Origin: Biomphalaria glabrata
Lineage: Eukaryota > Mollusca > Gastropoda > Planorbidae
Direction of reading: 5' to 3'
Length of the DNA stretch: 64,000 nucleotides
Assembly: GCF_947242115.1 (NCBI RefSeq)
Contig: NC_074726.1
Span: 2,654,951-2,718,950 of the forward strand
Shown here piece by piece: positions 42,501 through 53,114 of the stretch (positions are counted from its first letter, which is position 1; each line of letters begins with the position of its first letter). The position numbers and the translations under genes are program-made. The notes under the pieces are model-generated. The model searched no databases. It was not told the origin of the DNA and saw nothing but the letters and a program-made list of their open reading frames with translations.

Positions 42501-45500
42501 ATGAATAAAGATGAATGGCTGCTAGAGGATGGGGTATTCAAACTAGACTGTCGATGGGTCTTCTTGATGGTCTCGGGTTCATACCCTGCCCGCTGACATT
42601 TAGCGAAGGTTTGGGTCAGGATGTAGATTATCTTCAACTTGAAGGAGCATCCAAAAACATTCTACACATATAAAAACGGCCCAAAGCAACTGAAATAATT
42701 ATACAACAAAGTGAAATGGATACATATCTTGACAGTATACCAAACTGCATGGTTGTGTGATAGGAGCTTCAGACTCACCACACTGGTCTAGAATTAGAGC
42801 CCTGCACACTGTCACCCCCTGCTGTCTTGCAAGGGCTTAGGTTAGCACATAATAGTCTTATAATCCTCTGAAGTAACATCTTGAATTTATAAACCAAAAT
42901 TGCTGGATGATTGTTTTGCTCCTTTAGTGTTTAGCTTTTATAGACTTTTAGGAAGATTTCTTTCTTTCTTTTCAGAAAATACTCCCCAAGCCTGAGTTAA
43001 AATTAATGCCCCATAGAATGATCAAGTCAATCCAAGACCAACAAGAAGAAAACCATGCGCAGCAGGAAAAAATAATCAACCATCTCGGACTCAGTAAATC
43101 ATCTAAAATGCCAATATGCTCAACTAACCTGAAAAATTTCTCCTCCGTCTCAAATTTGAAAACCCGCAGCTTATCACATACTGGCTTAAGGCAATTCAAA
43201 TGTCCATTGTGTCAAGAACATTTTACCACTTTATCACAATTAAACAAACACAAGCTACTTCATTCTGAAGAAAAAGTAACTAGAAAACAAACAGGTCAAA
43301 AGAAACGTAGGAAGTTAGTGATTCTCAAAAAATCCCAATGGAAACATAAAAAAACATACAAGTGCGACCTGTGCCAGAAACATTTCGTTACCTTATCCCG
43401 TTTAAAAAGGCACATGCTTATTCACTCTGGTGAAAGACCATACAAGTGTAAAGTCTGCTCAAAAAGTTTTAATCAGTCTTCAACGTTAAAAAGTCATCAG
43501 TTGATTCATGGTATTTATCAAAAAACTTATAAATCTAAAACTCGACGAATTTCTTCTTCTACCTCTTCAAAGTTAATCCAAGACCAACTAGTAGAAAACC
43601 CTACACAGCAGGAAAAAATATTCAGACATCTCGGACTCGGTAAATCATCTAAAAAGCCAATACGTTCAACTAGCCAGAAAAAATTCTCTTCTGTCTCAAA
43701 TTTGAAAACCCTCAGCTTATTGCATACTGGCTTAAGGCAATTCAAATGTCCATTGTGTCAAGAACATTTTACCACTTTATCACAATTAAACAAACACAAG
43801 CTAGTTCATTCTGAAGAAAAAGTAACTAGAAAACAAACAGGTCGAAAGAAATGTAGGAAGTTAGCCATTCTCGAAAAATCTCAATGGAAACATGAAATAA
43901 CACTCAAGTGTGCCTTGTGCCAGAAACATTTCATTTCCTTATCCCGTTTAAAAAGGCACTTGCTTATTCACTCTGGTGAAAGACCATACAAGTGTAAAGT
44001 CTGCTCAAAAAGTTTTAATCAGTCTTCAACATTAAAACGTCATCATTTGATTCATGGTATTCATCAAAAAACGTATAAATCTAAAACTTGCAGAATTTCT
44101 TTTTCAACCTCTTCAAAGTTAAAATCTCACAAGTTGGTAGGCAATACTCAAAAAACATCCAAAAGTCAAGAATGTCAGACTGGAAGAAATAAGTCTTTAG
44201 TTTCTAAAACTCTGATGTTGGCTCCTGCTGGTACTGGTAACAAAAAATGTAAATGTCCCATTTGTACAAAACATTTTAGAAGTATATCACATCTCTACAC
44301 CCATCTGCTGAATATTCATGATGTTGCAAAACATGACAAATGTCAGATACCGGTAAACCAAGTTTTGGATGCCTCTCCAAATGTTAATAAACCCAAGATG
44401 ATTTATACAGGTACAAAAAGATTCAGTTGTGAAATATGCCAAAAGAGTTTTACTCGTCGTTTTGATGTAACAAGACACCAGTCAGTTCATTTTGGTGAAA
44501 AAAGTCTTAAGAATTTCTATAAACCCAAGATGATTCATACGGGTACAAAAAGATTCAGTTGTGAAATATGCCAGAAGAGTTTTACTCGTCGTAGTGATGT
44601 AACAAGACACCAGTCAGTTCATTTTGGTGAAAAAAGTCTTAAGAATTTCTATAAACCCAAGATGATTCATACTGGTACAAAAAGATTCAGTTGTGAAATA
44701 TGCCAGAAGAGTTTTACTCGTCGTAGTGATGTAACAAGACACCAGTCAGTTCATTTTGGTGAAAAAAGTCTTAAGAATTTCTATAAACCCAAGATGATTC
44801 ATACGGGTACAAAAAGATTCAGTTGTGAAATATGCCAGAAGAATTTTACTCGTCGTAGTGATGTAATAAGACACCATTCAGTTCATTTTAGTGAAAAAAA
44901 TCTTAAGAATTTCTCTAAACCCAAGATGATTCATACTAGTACAAAACCAGCCAAATGTAAAATTTGCCAGAAAAGTTTTAGTAGTTCTTATGATGAAAAA
45001 ATACACAGATTGACTGAATGTAGAGGGAAAAGGTCAAAGTATCCACCAGGCCAAAAAGATTTTACTACATCCACTGATCTTTTTACTGATGCAAGTGAGA
45101 AACCATTTAAATGCGAGGTGTGCCAGAGAAGATTTAGTCGGAGTAAAACTTTGACAAACCATCAACTGCTTCATACTGGTGTGAAACCTTTCAAATGCAA
45201 GCTGTGCCAGAAAAGATTTCGTCAGACTGGATCTCTGAAAACCCATCTACTGCTTCATACAGGTGAGAAACCTTTCACTTGTCAAATATGCCAGAAAGGA
45301 TTCACTAATTCCAGCAACTTAACCCGTCACCAGTCCGTTCACACTGGCTACCAACCATATCAATGTCCCTTGTGTCCATCAAGATTTACTCAGTCCTCTA
45401 GCTTGAAACATCACTTGGGAGGCCATACTGGTACAACTTTCCAGTGTCCAATTTGCCTGAAAGCTTACACCACCAAGCATAACATGCAAGCCCATTGCCA

Positions 45501-46017
45501 GCTTCATAAGGGTGGGAAGGATCTCCGTTGTCAAATAAAGCAAGAAGTGCTTACTAATGAGTCAAGCTTCTACAGAGACCTGTCAGTTCATTCAGGGGAC
45601 AAACCATATCACTGTCATGTGTGTAGCTCAAGATTTGCTCAGTCTTCAAGTCTGAAAAAACACTTATTAGCTCATACTGGTAAAAAATCTTACAAATGTC
45701 AAACTTGTCAGAAAGCTTTTACTTACTATGGTAGGTGGAAACACCATCAGTTGAGGCTGTGTCATAATAAAACAAATACAAATCAAAGAGTACAGAAATT
45801 ATTACCTCCGGTCTTGTTTTCGGAAAGTCAATTCCCGACTTATCACCCAGAAAACAAATGTCAAATTTGTGATGAAGTGTTTCCGAGTAGAAAGTCTCTC
45901 AAGAACCACCAAGCCCTTCATTTAAGCGACTATAAATTTCAATGCATTCTGTGCAATTTAAAGTGTTCTAATCTAAAAGAAATTAAAAAGCACTTAATAA
46001 AACACCTCAAGGCTTAG
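33591..46017 (+). CDS. C2H2 zinc-finger protein B, seven coding exons, ~1226 aa
   Basis: The start ATG at 33591 is in good context (GCAATGG). Exons, all phase 0, are 33591-33923, 36203-36262, 36682-36732, 37786-37869, 40907-40966, 41251-41301 and 42976-46017. Donors are GTATGC, GTAACA, GTAAGA, GTAAGA, GTAAGA and GTAAGC; acceptors are all pyrimidine-rich AG. Exon 1 (111 codons) has a VKIE SUMO-type site and five acidic repeats such as EDSEEQITLYMLPSNT. The five small exons give N/Q-rich peptides. The last exon carries about 21 C2H2 fingers: three fingers duplicated as a 182-residue block, four near-identical FSCEICQKSFTRRSDVTRH fingers on long linkers, and a C-terminal run with TGEKP-type linkers. 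It is probably a nuclear DNA-binding protein. Skipping of small exons would not break the frame. Possible poly(A) signals AATAAA are at 46319 and 46656. Confidence 0.85.
34130..35590. repeat. 43-bp minisatellite, 34 copies, in intron 1 of gene B
   Basis: The unit is TGTTATGAATGTAGATGTTC followed by TAGTACATGGTCATGATACC and AAG. Copies vary at two sites (GATGTTC/GATATTC and CTAG/CTGG). They are otherwise nearly identical, so the array is young or homogenised. Confidence 0.98.
36844..37719. mobile_element. 876-bp piggyBac-like non-autonomous element in intron 3 of gene B
   Basis: The ends CTCTTTGACTCCGG and (reverse-complemented) CTCTTTGACCCTG form short inverted repeats. They are flanked by TTAA on both sides (36840-36843, 37720-37723). 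The sub-terminal GGAATTATTTTCCACA resembles the 73-bp element at 8373. No transposase frame was found. Confidence 0.6.
37930..38060 (-). mobile_element. LINE family B fragment
   Basis: On the minus strand it matches AAGGCAAAAGACAGATGG, CTTGTGTGGTGCCC and CAACAGACTACGGGACAGG. Its 5' edge runs into the 46-bp minisatellite. Confidence 0.7.
38051..38268. repeat. 46-bp minisatellite, nearly five copies, seeded in LINE B
   Basis: The unit is GCAGACTTGCAAGAATCTGT, CCTTTGCCTTGAATAGAACC, TATTGT. The phrase TTTGCCTTGAATAGAACC is the reverse complement of LINE B sequence (GGTTCTA-TCAAGGCAAA), so the array grew across the LINE edge. Confidence 0.9.
38285..40262. repeat. 27-bp minisatellite, about 73 copies, in intron 4 of gene B
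   Basis: The unit is TTTCTGTCTATCTCAC, then T, A or C, then TGTGCACAC. Nearly all variation is at that one base. Because 27 is a multiple of 3, several frames stay open for hundreds of codons on both strands; these are not genes. A 2-bp deletion near 39631 and a shorter unit near 40018 shift the phase. Confidence 0.98.
40345..40521. repeat. 22-bp minisatellite, about eight copies
   Basis: Units of TATCACTTGGTCATTTTTCT plus TA, with TTAG variants. It follows the 27-bp array closely. Confidence 0.95.
40571..40825. mobile_element. piggyBac-like MITE, third copy
   Basis: The left end is CTCTTTCTCTCC then TGATGATACCA-AGTTGATT (compare 8373). The right end is CAGAGAAAAGAG followed by TTAA; the left flank is TTAC, so one site is mutated or the element is rearranged. 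Confidence 0.5.
42281..42602. repeat. inverted pair of SINE family 3 segments (~97-bp arms)
   Basis: 42281-42379 and 42506-42602 are near-perfect reverse complements, differing by a 6-bp indel and a few substitutions. The arms are separated by about 126 bp. Each arm carries GTCTCGGGTTCATACCCTG. They lie in intron 6 of gene B, so the pre-mRNA could form a long hairpin. A third, weaker family 3 fragment follows at 42765-42860. Confidence 0.9.
43012..44100 (+). repeat. 546-bp duplication of a three-finger block in gene B
   Basis: The block with fingers FKCPLCQEHF, YKCDLCQKHF and YKCKVCSKSF is repeated 546 bp downstream, shifted in frame by exactly 182 codons. Both retain the lead-in HLGL-KSSK and the SVSNLKT-SL-HTGLRQFK segment. 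Confidence 0.95.
44389..44930 (+). repeat. 132-bp tandem array of identical fingers in gene B
   Basis: Four units spaced 132 bp apart (44 codons) encode CEICQKSFTRRSDVTRHQSV with the linker GEKSLKNFYKPKMIHTGTKR. The linker holds the second half of a lost finger (KPKMIHTG). Units differ by a handful of bases, indicating recent expansion. Confidence 0.95.
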
Positions 46018-47285
46018 CTGTCGAAATATTTTCTGAGCAGTGAGATTTTTTTTTTATATTCGTGGATGAAATTAAAATGTAATGACGTTTTTAAAAAAAA
46101 AATTGAACTGTGATAAAAAATTGATGAGCCTAAATCTCAGAAAATGCTAAAAGTAAAGTTTGTCCTAAATGCAAATTCTACTTTGCAGATCAAACATTTG
46201 TGCCTAATTTTTTTTTCATTAAAAGAAGAAGAAAAAAAACTTTAAAAAAAAAGTAATGTTACATTTAAAAAAAAACAAACTCTTTTTATCCTGCTCCATT
46301 CCCCCTCTCTCCACCCGAAAATAAAATATCCTAGTTTACTGGATGGTTATGTATGTATGTGGATGTATAAATCTACTACACTTTATAATTAACTCGGCAT
46401 TTATATTTTTCTCGTTTTCTAGCCAAATTTAAATATATTTTTCTTATTTTACTTTGAAAAATTGTAATGGTCAAACTGATGTTTCCCAGTGTGGCCAATA
46501 AACTAGTAATTCTTTTCTCAGTAATATACACCGACTGTAAAATTTCTAGGAAAATCATTAAAGCCTTTTTCAAGATATTTGGCCAGGTTCCATCCACATT
46601 ATATTGTAAAAAAGTACCGTTACTTGGAAAGATTAATTTCTTCAATTAGCATTCGAAAATAAAATGTCATTTTGTTACAAAAATGTTATCGAAGCTTGAA
46701 ATAAGATTTTTTCCTAAGGCACAGCATTATTACAAAATGAACTAAAATCTGATTTAATTGTGCAGGTACCTAGTAAATGTTTTTTTAAATATCAATATTT
46801 TTATATTTCATTTATAAACTATAACATGGTTCTATGTATAAACTATAACATGGTTCTATGTTTAGGATTATCTCAGTACTTTAACATGTTTCTATCATTA
46901 GATGTGTGTTTTGTGTGTTGATTTTTTACTAGCAGACACATTTATAACTTTTATTAGGTCATTGTATTTTTTAGACTCAAATAGTGCATATGTATTTTTT
47001 ATTTATTTATATATTGTACATATTTTCATTATTATGATTGTCAAAATGATTACTACAGTTTTTCATTATCTTTGTATTGTATATTTTACTTTTGTAAAAA
47101 CTAAAAATTTAAAAAAATCAACACTTGACTAGCATTAGTTTTAAATGGAGATTCTTGGGTTTGAAAAACCCAGTAAAAGATTGTTTCAGAAATTTTAAGG
47201 CATCCCTAAGCTGTCCTACTAATTGGTACCAGTACCAAAGTTGTTGGGGTTTTTTTTGAAAAAAAAATAAATCTTTTTTAGTGCA
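46018..47285. other. 3' UTR of gene B and intergenic AT-rich DNA
   Basis: AATAAA hexamers occur at about 46319 and 46656. A 24-bp phrase ATAAACTATAACATGGTTCT recurs at 46815 and 46839. No gene seen. Confidence 0.5.
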
Positions 47286-47290
47286 TTAAT

Positions 47291-47347
47291 TGCATGATGT
47301 AATCATCTTCTTTTTTTAATTAGCGTCTGTATTTTTTAATATAAGAA
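47291..47347 (+). mobile_element. LINE family A, 3' tail only
   Basis: GATGTAATCATCTTCTTTTT, GCGTCTGTATTTTTTAATAT and AAG match the family end. Confidence 0.65.
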
Positions 47348-47560
47348 GGTATGCACGCTGGACTGTCAGTTGGTCATCTCAATGGTCCCGGGTTCATACC
47401 CTGCACACTGCATACCCTGTCATCCTGCAGGATATTTGGGCTAGGAAGAAAATTATCTTCAACTCTGAAGAAACACCCGAAACATAAAATATTTTACAAT
47501 CCTTGTTAACCCATTGACACATAAACAGATGACCTTTACATCATCAGTGCCATAGCCTTC
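47348..47560 (+). mobile_element. SINE family 3, followed by a SINE family 1 tail
   Basis: Family 3: TATGCACGCTGGACTGTCAG, GGTCCCGGGTTCATACCCTG and GAAAATTATCTTCAACTCTG. Then at 47503-47556 a SINE 1 tail: ACAGATGACCTTTACATCAT. Three different retroposon ends (LINE A, SINE 3, SINE 1) lie in about 270 bp. Confidence 0.75.
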
Positions 47561-47564
47561 TTGA

Positions 47565-48430
47565 TCTTAACATTTATTCTCTATTTTTTTAGGCTTTAAT
47601 TGGCTTTGTTTTCTGGCAAGCTCTATCTTTTGTTTCTATATGTTTATATCATTGTGTGTTGTTTGTAACGAATTTGGCCATTGTGCATTTAGAAAAAGGT
47701 TCTACTCCTATGTTAGTAGAGCAATTTTTTTCTTCACCGGAAACCATATTTTCCACAATTGACTTGGTTTGCTAAGTACTTGCTGGTAGGCACCATACCT
47801 ACAGTCCCTACTCCACTAGCATTCCTTAATGCAATGAAACTTTCTGTTGAGTTACCTGAGCTAATAATTACTATCTGATTATCAATTTCAAGATGAATGT
47901 ATTAACAGAAATGTGGTTTCAAAACTACATGTTTGTATTAAGTATTATTGTAATATTGAATTACTTTATGTAGTTAACTATTATACTGTATTATTTACTA
48001 TTATTGTTAACCACAATTCACTTCATGACATTATTGTGGAAACCTATGGCATATTATAACTGTTTTAAACACAAGTCCAATATGTTATTAGGTGTGTAAC
48101 TTTATTTGTTTAGTCACTGTTTGGAGGTGGGTGCAACCAGTTTTTCTTGTGCTAGTCGCAAGTTGCCTGTACAATGACTTTAGGAAATTCTTTGGTCGCT
48201 TTGAGGTTTGTGAATATACTTTTGGGGGGGGGGGGGGGGGGGGGGGGGAGACCAGAGTGAGCAAGTTTCTCAGTTTTGATTGTTCCATCTTGCCAGTGGA
48301 CATCCTACTGTCTATTGGGAAAAGACTATTTGGAGAGACATGATGACAAAGAAAGCTAAAGCTATGAACAGCTTAAAAAAAAAAATAAAAAGCAATGACA
48401 TTAGCTTTGGAAGAAAAACAAGTCAAATGA
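47565..48430. other. intergenic with a ~27-nt G-run
   Basis: The G-run lies at about 48223-48249. No gene was found; apparent frames across it are artefacts. Confidence 0.5.
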
Positions 48431-48434
48431 AAAA

Positions 48435-48565
48435 TTACTGGCTCCTACACCACCAAAGCCACCTTTACCTGTGTTTGATGTGGCTGGGAAAGTCTCTCTC
48501 CAGTCACATGAAAAAGACCAGAGTGGTGTCATAACTGAAGGCGGCCAATGATTATATGATTTGTA
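48435..48565 (+). mobile_element. LINE family E 3' fragment
   Basis: AAGTCTCTCTCCAGTCACATG, AAAAAGACCAGAGTGG and GAAGGCGGCCAATGATTATA are related to 1540-1700. The frame is broken. Confidence 0.5.
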
Positions 48566-48569
48566 TCAA

Positions 48570-49815
48570 CTTGGCTGTCCAAAGAGATTATAATTAACAA
48601 ATGGTGTTACTTGGGCTTAATGTTTACATATTATCCTTTTTTATGAGACAAATCAATACGCAACTATAAATAATATATATATATATATATATACCGGTTT
48701 ATAATATAATATTATAAATAAATGTACTGATGTTTCCAGTTGAAACCTTGACCAATTTTTTTTATTAGGTTTATCTGCTGTGAACTATGGTTTCTGAATT
48801 TGTCTTACTAAAATAATAAAGAATAAGTTGTATATTAAATTTTTCATTCAGTCAGATGACGTAAAGCATCCTCCGGTTAATAGTGCTAGTAGTCATGCAA
48901 TAGTCACATATTGTAGATATATATCACTGTCATTTCAAATTCTTTTCTTGTTCAGATTCATATTTTCTTTTTCTATGGACGGAGTTTGAAAGAGATAAAA
49001 CTTGAATAAAACTTTTCACTTCAATGTAAGATATCTCAGATTTATATGTGAGCTTGTTTTAGTGAGAGATAATAATTAATATAAATAAAGCGACTTGAGG
49101 CACAATACCACAATAACATGAGCTTGATTTTTTTTGTTTGTTACAAAGCTTCTATGAACTCACTCTGTTTGTCTGGTAGAAAGTGTGTTTACATTATTTT
49201 TCCCACTCCCATTCTTGGACTAAGTTGAAACTTCACACAATTGGTCATTGACATAGGCAAGACATGAATCAATATTTAAAAAAGTAACCAATAAGACAGT
49301 TATGCCCAACCTAATTCAATCTGCGGGCCATTTTAATTTCCAACACTAGTGGAAAAGATACAATAACTTAATGAAATTGACCTGAAACTATTTTATTTCA
49401 AACCCGAGGATCTAGTACTTACCACATTGAATTATTGGGAAATTTGAATTTTCTCTAAACACATCAAAAAATGGTGCAATTTCTTTTTAGGGCCTATTTT
49501 TTATTTTTCTTGTCTTTTTTTTAAAAAAAAAAAACTGCCACACATTCTTTATAACAACAAACATGTTGGCTAGCAATGGTTTCATGCTCTTCAAGATCCA
49601 TTCACTTTTCCTTGTAGATTACATAGTCCTATTTCATGAACGCACAAATGCTTTGGTAGTAATCCATTAGAAAAAAACTGTGGGCCCTGACATAGGTAAA
49701 GATACATTTTTGGGGGGCGGGGGAATTTTTCTATATTTTTGTGCCGGCGTATCGGCGGGCTGGATGGAAGCACAAAACGGCACGGATTTTGTGTGGTATA
49801 TATTTGTATAGATAT
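48570..49815. other. intergenic; R2 fragment at 49158-49245 (minus)
   Basis: R2 is recognised by GTTTGTCTGGTAGAAAG, TTTTCCCACTCCCATTCTTG and CTAAGTTGAAACTTC. A TA microsatellite is at 48668-48692. No gene. Confidence 0.45.
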
Positions 49816-49819
49816 ATTG

Positions 49820-50030
49820 TGTGGGTAGGGCCATATCCTAAGATTCTCAAGGCTCAAAAAGACCTTCCTCCAGGGAAAAGAAGTACAGACAGATACAGAG
49901 ATGGGAAGATAACATCAAGGAATTTCAATGATACTGGCTCTATATCAAAAGACATGGATGGAGAGAGATTGTTGACAGATCTCATGTGGTGCCCTAATGA
50001 TCTGACAGACTATGGGATAGGTATTTTTAC
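49820..50030 (+). mobile_element. LINE family B 3' fragment
   Basis: GACCTTCCTCCAGGGAAAAG, ACAGAGATGGGAAGATAACA, TTGTTGACAGATCTCATGTG and GACTATGGGATAGG match the family, with an inserted or rearranged middle. Confidence 0.75.
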
Positions 50031-50139
50031 TTGAGACAATAATATACTGGTACCGGTATTTGATTTTTTTTTTTCAACTATAGAAGTAATTTTTTAAAAA
50101 TGAAATCTCAATCTCACTAAACTGCTTTAACTGAATGGC

Positions 50140-50339
50140 TGGATTGTCTTGTGACTTGTTTTAATGATCCTAAGTTATCCTACCCATAGCCACCTCCCGC
50201 TGTCCTGCAGGAGATTCAGAATAGGACACAATGAAGTTCATTTAATTTCTTAAAATTTATGTCTGACAATTTGTTTCCGAAAACTGTTGAAAAAAATTCA
50301 AGCAAAATGACCACACAAGAAAATGTTTACCAAATGACT

Positions 50340-50375
<36 letters not shown>

Positions 50376-50735
50376 AACTAGAAAAAATTCTAGCAAAAGG
50401 ACCACAAAAAAATGTCAAATTAAAACTTCAGCCAGTGAATAGAAATGACTAAGTATGCTGTATATATGTGTATACAGCTTAACACTGTCAGAGGAAAGCA
50501 GCTGGCAGTGGTTAAAAGAGACAGCTGGAGAGCTCTCATGATCTCTCAGTTTGCTGAGAGCCTAAAGTCAGCATAGAAACCTTTCTCTAGATACTTTTCC
50601 CATTGAGTGTGTTAAAACAGCATTGTGAACTGTACACAAGTAACTGTTATAATGCTATTGAAAACATATGTAAAAGTTGAATTTAAAAGGGTTAAAAGTT
50701 CCAAGAATGAATGGTATAAAGTGCTCAAGATAGTT
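50140..50735. other. SINE 3 fragment, A-run, otherwise unassigned
   Basis: 50140-50250 matches part of SINE 3 (CTCCCGCTGTCCTGCAGGAG). A 31-nt A-run is at 50343-50373. The slightly GC-richer 50450-50620 is unassigned. Confidence 0.4.
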
Positions 50736-50755
50736 AACTACAGATTATGTCTGGA

Positions 50756-51075
50756 ATACCATATGTCATAGAATGTTTGTGAAAGTTTGAATACCATATC
50801 TCATGGAATGTGCAAAATGTTAGTAAAATGTTTTACATATTTTGGATGTTCCTTCAAAGATAGTATACTTGCTAGTCCAAATCTCCTGCAGGTTTGAACC
50901 CAGGTCCATCGATAAATTCAAATGACAGTCCAGCGTGCAAACCGCACAACCAGGGGGCCAGCATGAAAATGAAAGTTTTAATACCATTATTGTCATGAAA
51001 TGTGAAAGTTTTAATACCATTTCATGGAATATGCATTAAAATTTTAATACCATATCTCATGGAATGTGTGTGAAG
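50756..51075. repeat. ~33-bp minisatellite interrupted by a SINE family 3 copy
   Basis: Units such as GAAAGTTTTAATACCATATC-TCATGGAATGTG occur on both sides of a minus-strand SINE 3 fragment (50838-50965: GGTTTGAACCCAGGTCCATC in plus sense). The SINE inserted into, or was captured by, the array. Confidence 0.65.
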
Positions 51076-51079
51076 TTGT

Positions 51080-52840
51080 TTTTTTTATGTAACCATGAGA
51101 AAAGGTGGGTGGCGATAGTTTGCTTGAGTAGACTGAATGATTTCTGACAAAATCCTGTGTTGGTCTGTTGTAGTTCAAGTAAATCCTGGGGTGAAAGTTG
51201 AAGAGAGGAAAGGACAATTGCGAGACCTTTGACATATTTTTTTTTAGTGAGTCAGTTCTTGTTTAAATCACCATTTCACTAGTGTTTCTACAGACATCTA
51301 CTTTCAAGTTGACTCTGTATATAGTTATAAATTAAAGTTCTATTCAGTTTTAGTTTAAATAAGTTTGTTCAAGTTTATTTGAAGTTCTACATTCAGAATT
51401 TAATACGCCTACACCAGCATTTAGTTGCGCTACAAAAAAAAACACAAAAAAACAACAACACCAACACCAGAATTTAAAAATGATACAGCTTGTATTGCTC
51501 TTTACTTTCCAGATGACAATCATATATTCAATGTTGAAATTTTGATTGTATTACTTTCTCTGCATTGTTTATAATATATGATGTCATTTAGAAGTTAAGT
51601 TAGAAAGCAAAATTAAAATTTTTAATTGCTTGTGAACTAATTTTACAAAAACAAAAAAAATCAATGAAAAGAAAAAAACACAGATCAATCATTTATTTTC
51701 CAAGAAAATGAGATTTATGTCAGTCATTTCCTAAAAGTTCTCCACAAAAAAACACACACACACACACAAAACAACATTAAATTAATTTAATTATAAGTTA
51801 AATTTTTTTTAACTCAAATTTTTTAAGATCACTTTTAAACTTAAAATTAAATATTATTACCGTATTTAATTGTATGTTAACACTGGGGTTAATTATATTT
51901 GTAATATTGTTTGAATGAAGCAGAACATTTCCTGCATGGCTTATCATGATTAGATTAATTTGGTCATTTATAATTATTTTGTTGGTTTGCCATGTGAGAG
52001 ACTTAACCAAAAATGAAGCGAGATAACTCGAAATCTATAATTGAGAAAAATATTTACTTGCAAAAACTGAATTTGTTACATCTCCCATTCCAATAAGTAA
52101 AATAGTTTGTCCATCGTGGTTCGATGACGACCACTTTTGTCATCAAGGGGGCTGAGGATTCTGATAAAGAACAAGTTGATACAATAACAACTTTCCTTTT
52201 AAATCTCTTACTATTATAGGCAGATTTCTTTTTTTTTTTTTTAAAGAAACTGACGATAATAGATTCAGATTGTTCAAATATTTAGTCATTCAGATCAAAT
52301 ATAATTAGAGAACTAAGCCAGCTTTCCACAAGAGAATCACATACAATGAAAAAAACTTATCTAAGTAGAAAAAGAACGAAAACATGAATTCTCATTTACT
52401 TGTACCTTAACAAAAAGACATGAAACAATTTTCCCATATTGGAAAACAAGGTGAAATAGTTTAATACTGTATTCCTAACTTGGTATTTATCTTGACCATT
52501 AATAATGCCCAGCTGGAAATTTGCTTATATAGTGGCAGTATCTTAGTATTCATTCCTGAACTTAAACAATTCAGTGTCTGACTAAAATCTTTTGAATACA
52601 AAGTATCTCTGATCCTCAAAAGATTTTTGGAACTCTCAACAACCAGATGCAAGCCAGCCAACACTGGTTGAGTGTATGCACTGATATCAAGTCACCAGTT
52701 TGATTCTGCCTGCTGTAGTGCATTGCTTTGTATATCAATATTAATATTTACTCATGGGTCAAAAGAAAGTCATTGGTGAACAGAAGGAGAAAAAGGCATT
52801 GAGAATGACTGTTGAACTGGATAAGAAATTAAGAATACAT
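51080..52840. other. intergenic AT-rich, nothing recognised
   Basis: No coding frame, splice pair or named repeat seen. A short CA run is at 51751-51768. Confidence 0.45.
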
Positions 52841-52844
52841 GTAA

Positions 52845-53110
52845 ACTTAACTGGTCTAAAAGTGTAAGAATACATGTACCTGGTCTAAAAGTGTAAGAAT
52901 ACATGTAAAGATGTCTGGTCTTTAAGTGTAAGAATACATGTAAAGATGTCTGGTCTTTAAGTGTAAGAATACATGTAAAGATGTCTGGTCTGTAAGATAA
53001 GGAATACATGTAAAGATGTCTGGTCTATAAGTATAAGAATACCGGTACATGTAGGATGTCTGGTCTATAAGTGTAAGAATACATGTAAAGATGTCTGGTC
53101 AATAAGGACC
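52845..53110. repeat. 35-bp minisatellite, about seven copies
   Basis: Units of GTCTGGTCTTTAAGTGTAAG then AATACATGTAAAGAT. The first and fifth copies are shortened or altered (CCGGTACATGTAGGATG). Confidence 0.95.
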
Positions 53111-53114
53111 AGTA

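Noticed and set aside
48092-48343. Open frame with a poly-Gly run
   Set aside because: The glycines come from a G homopolymer; no other support.
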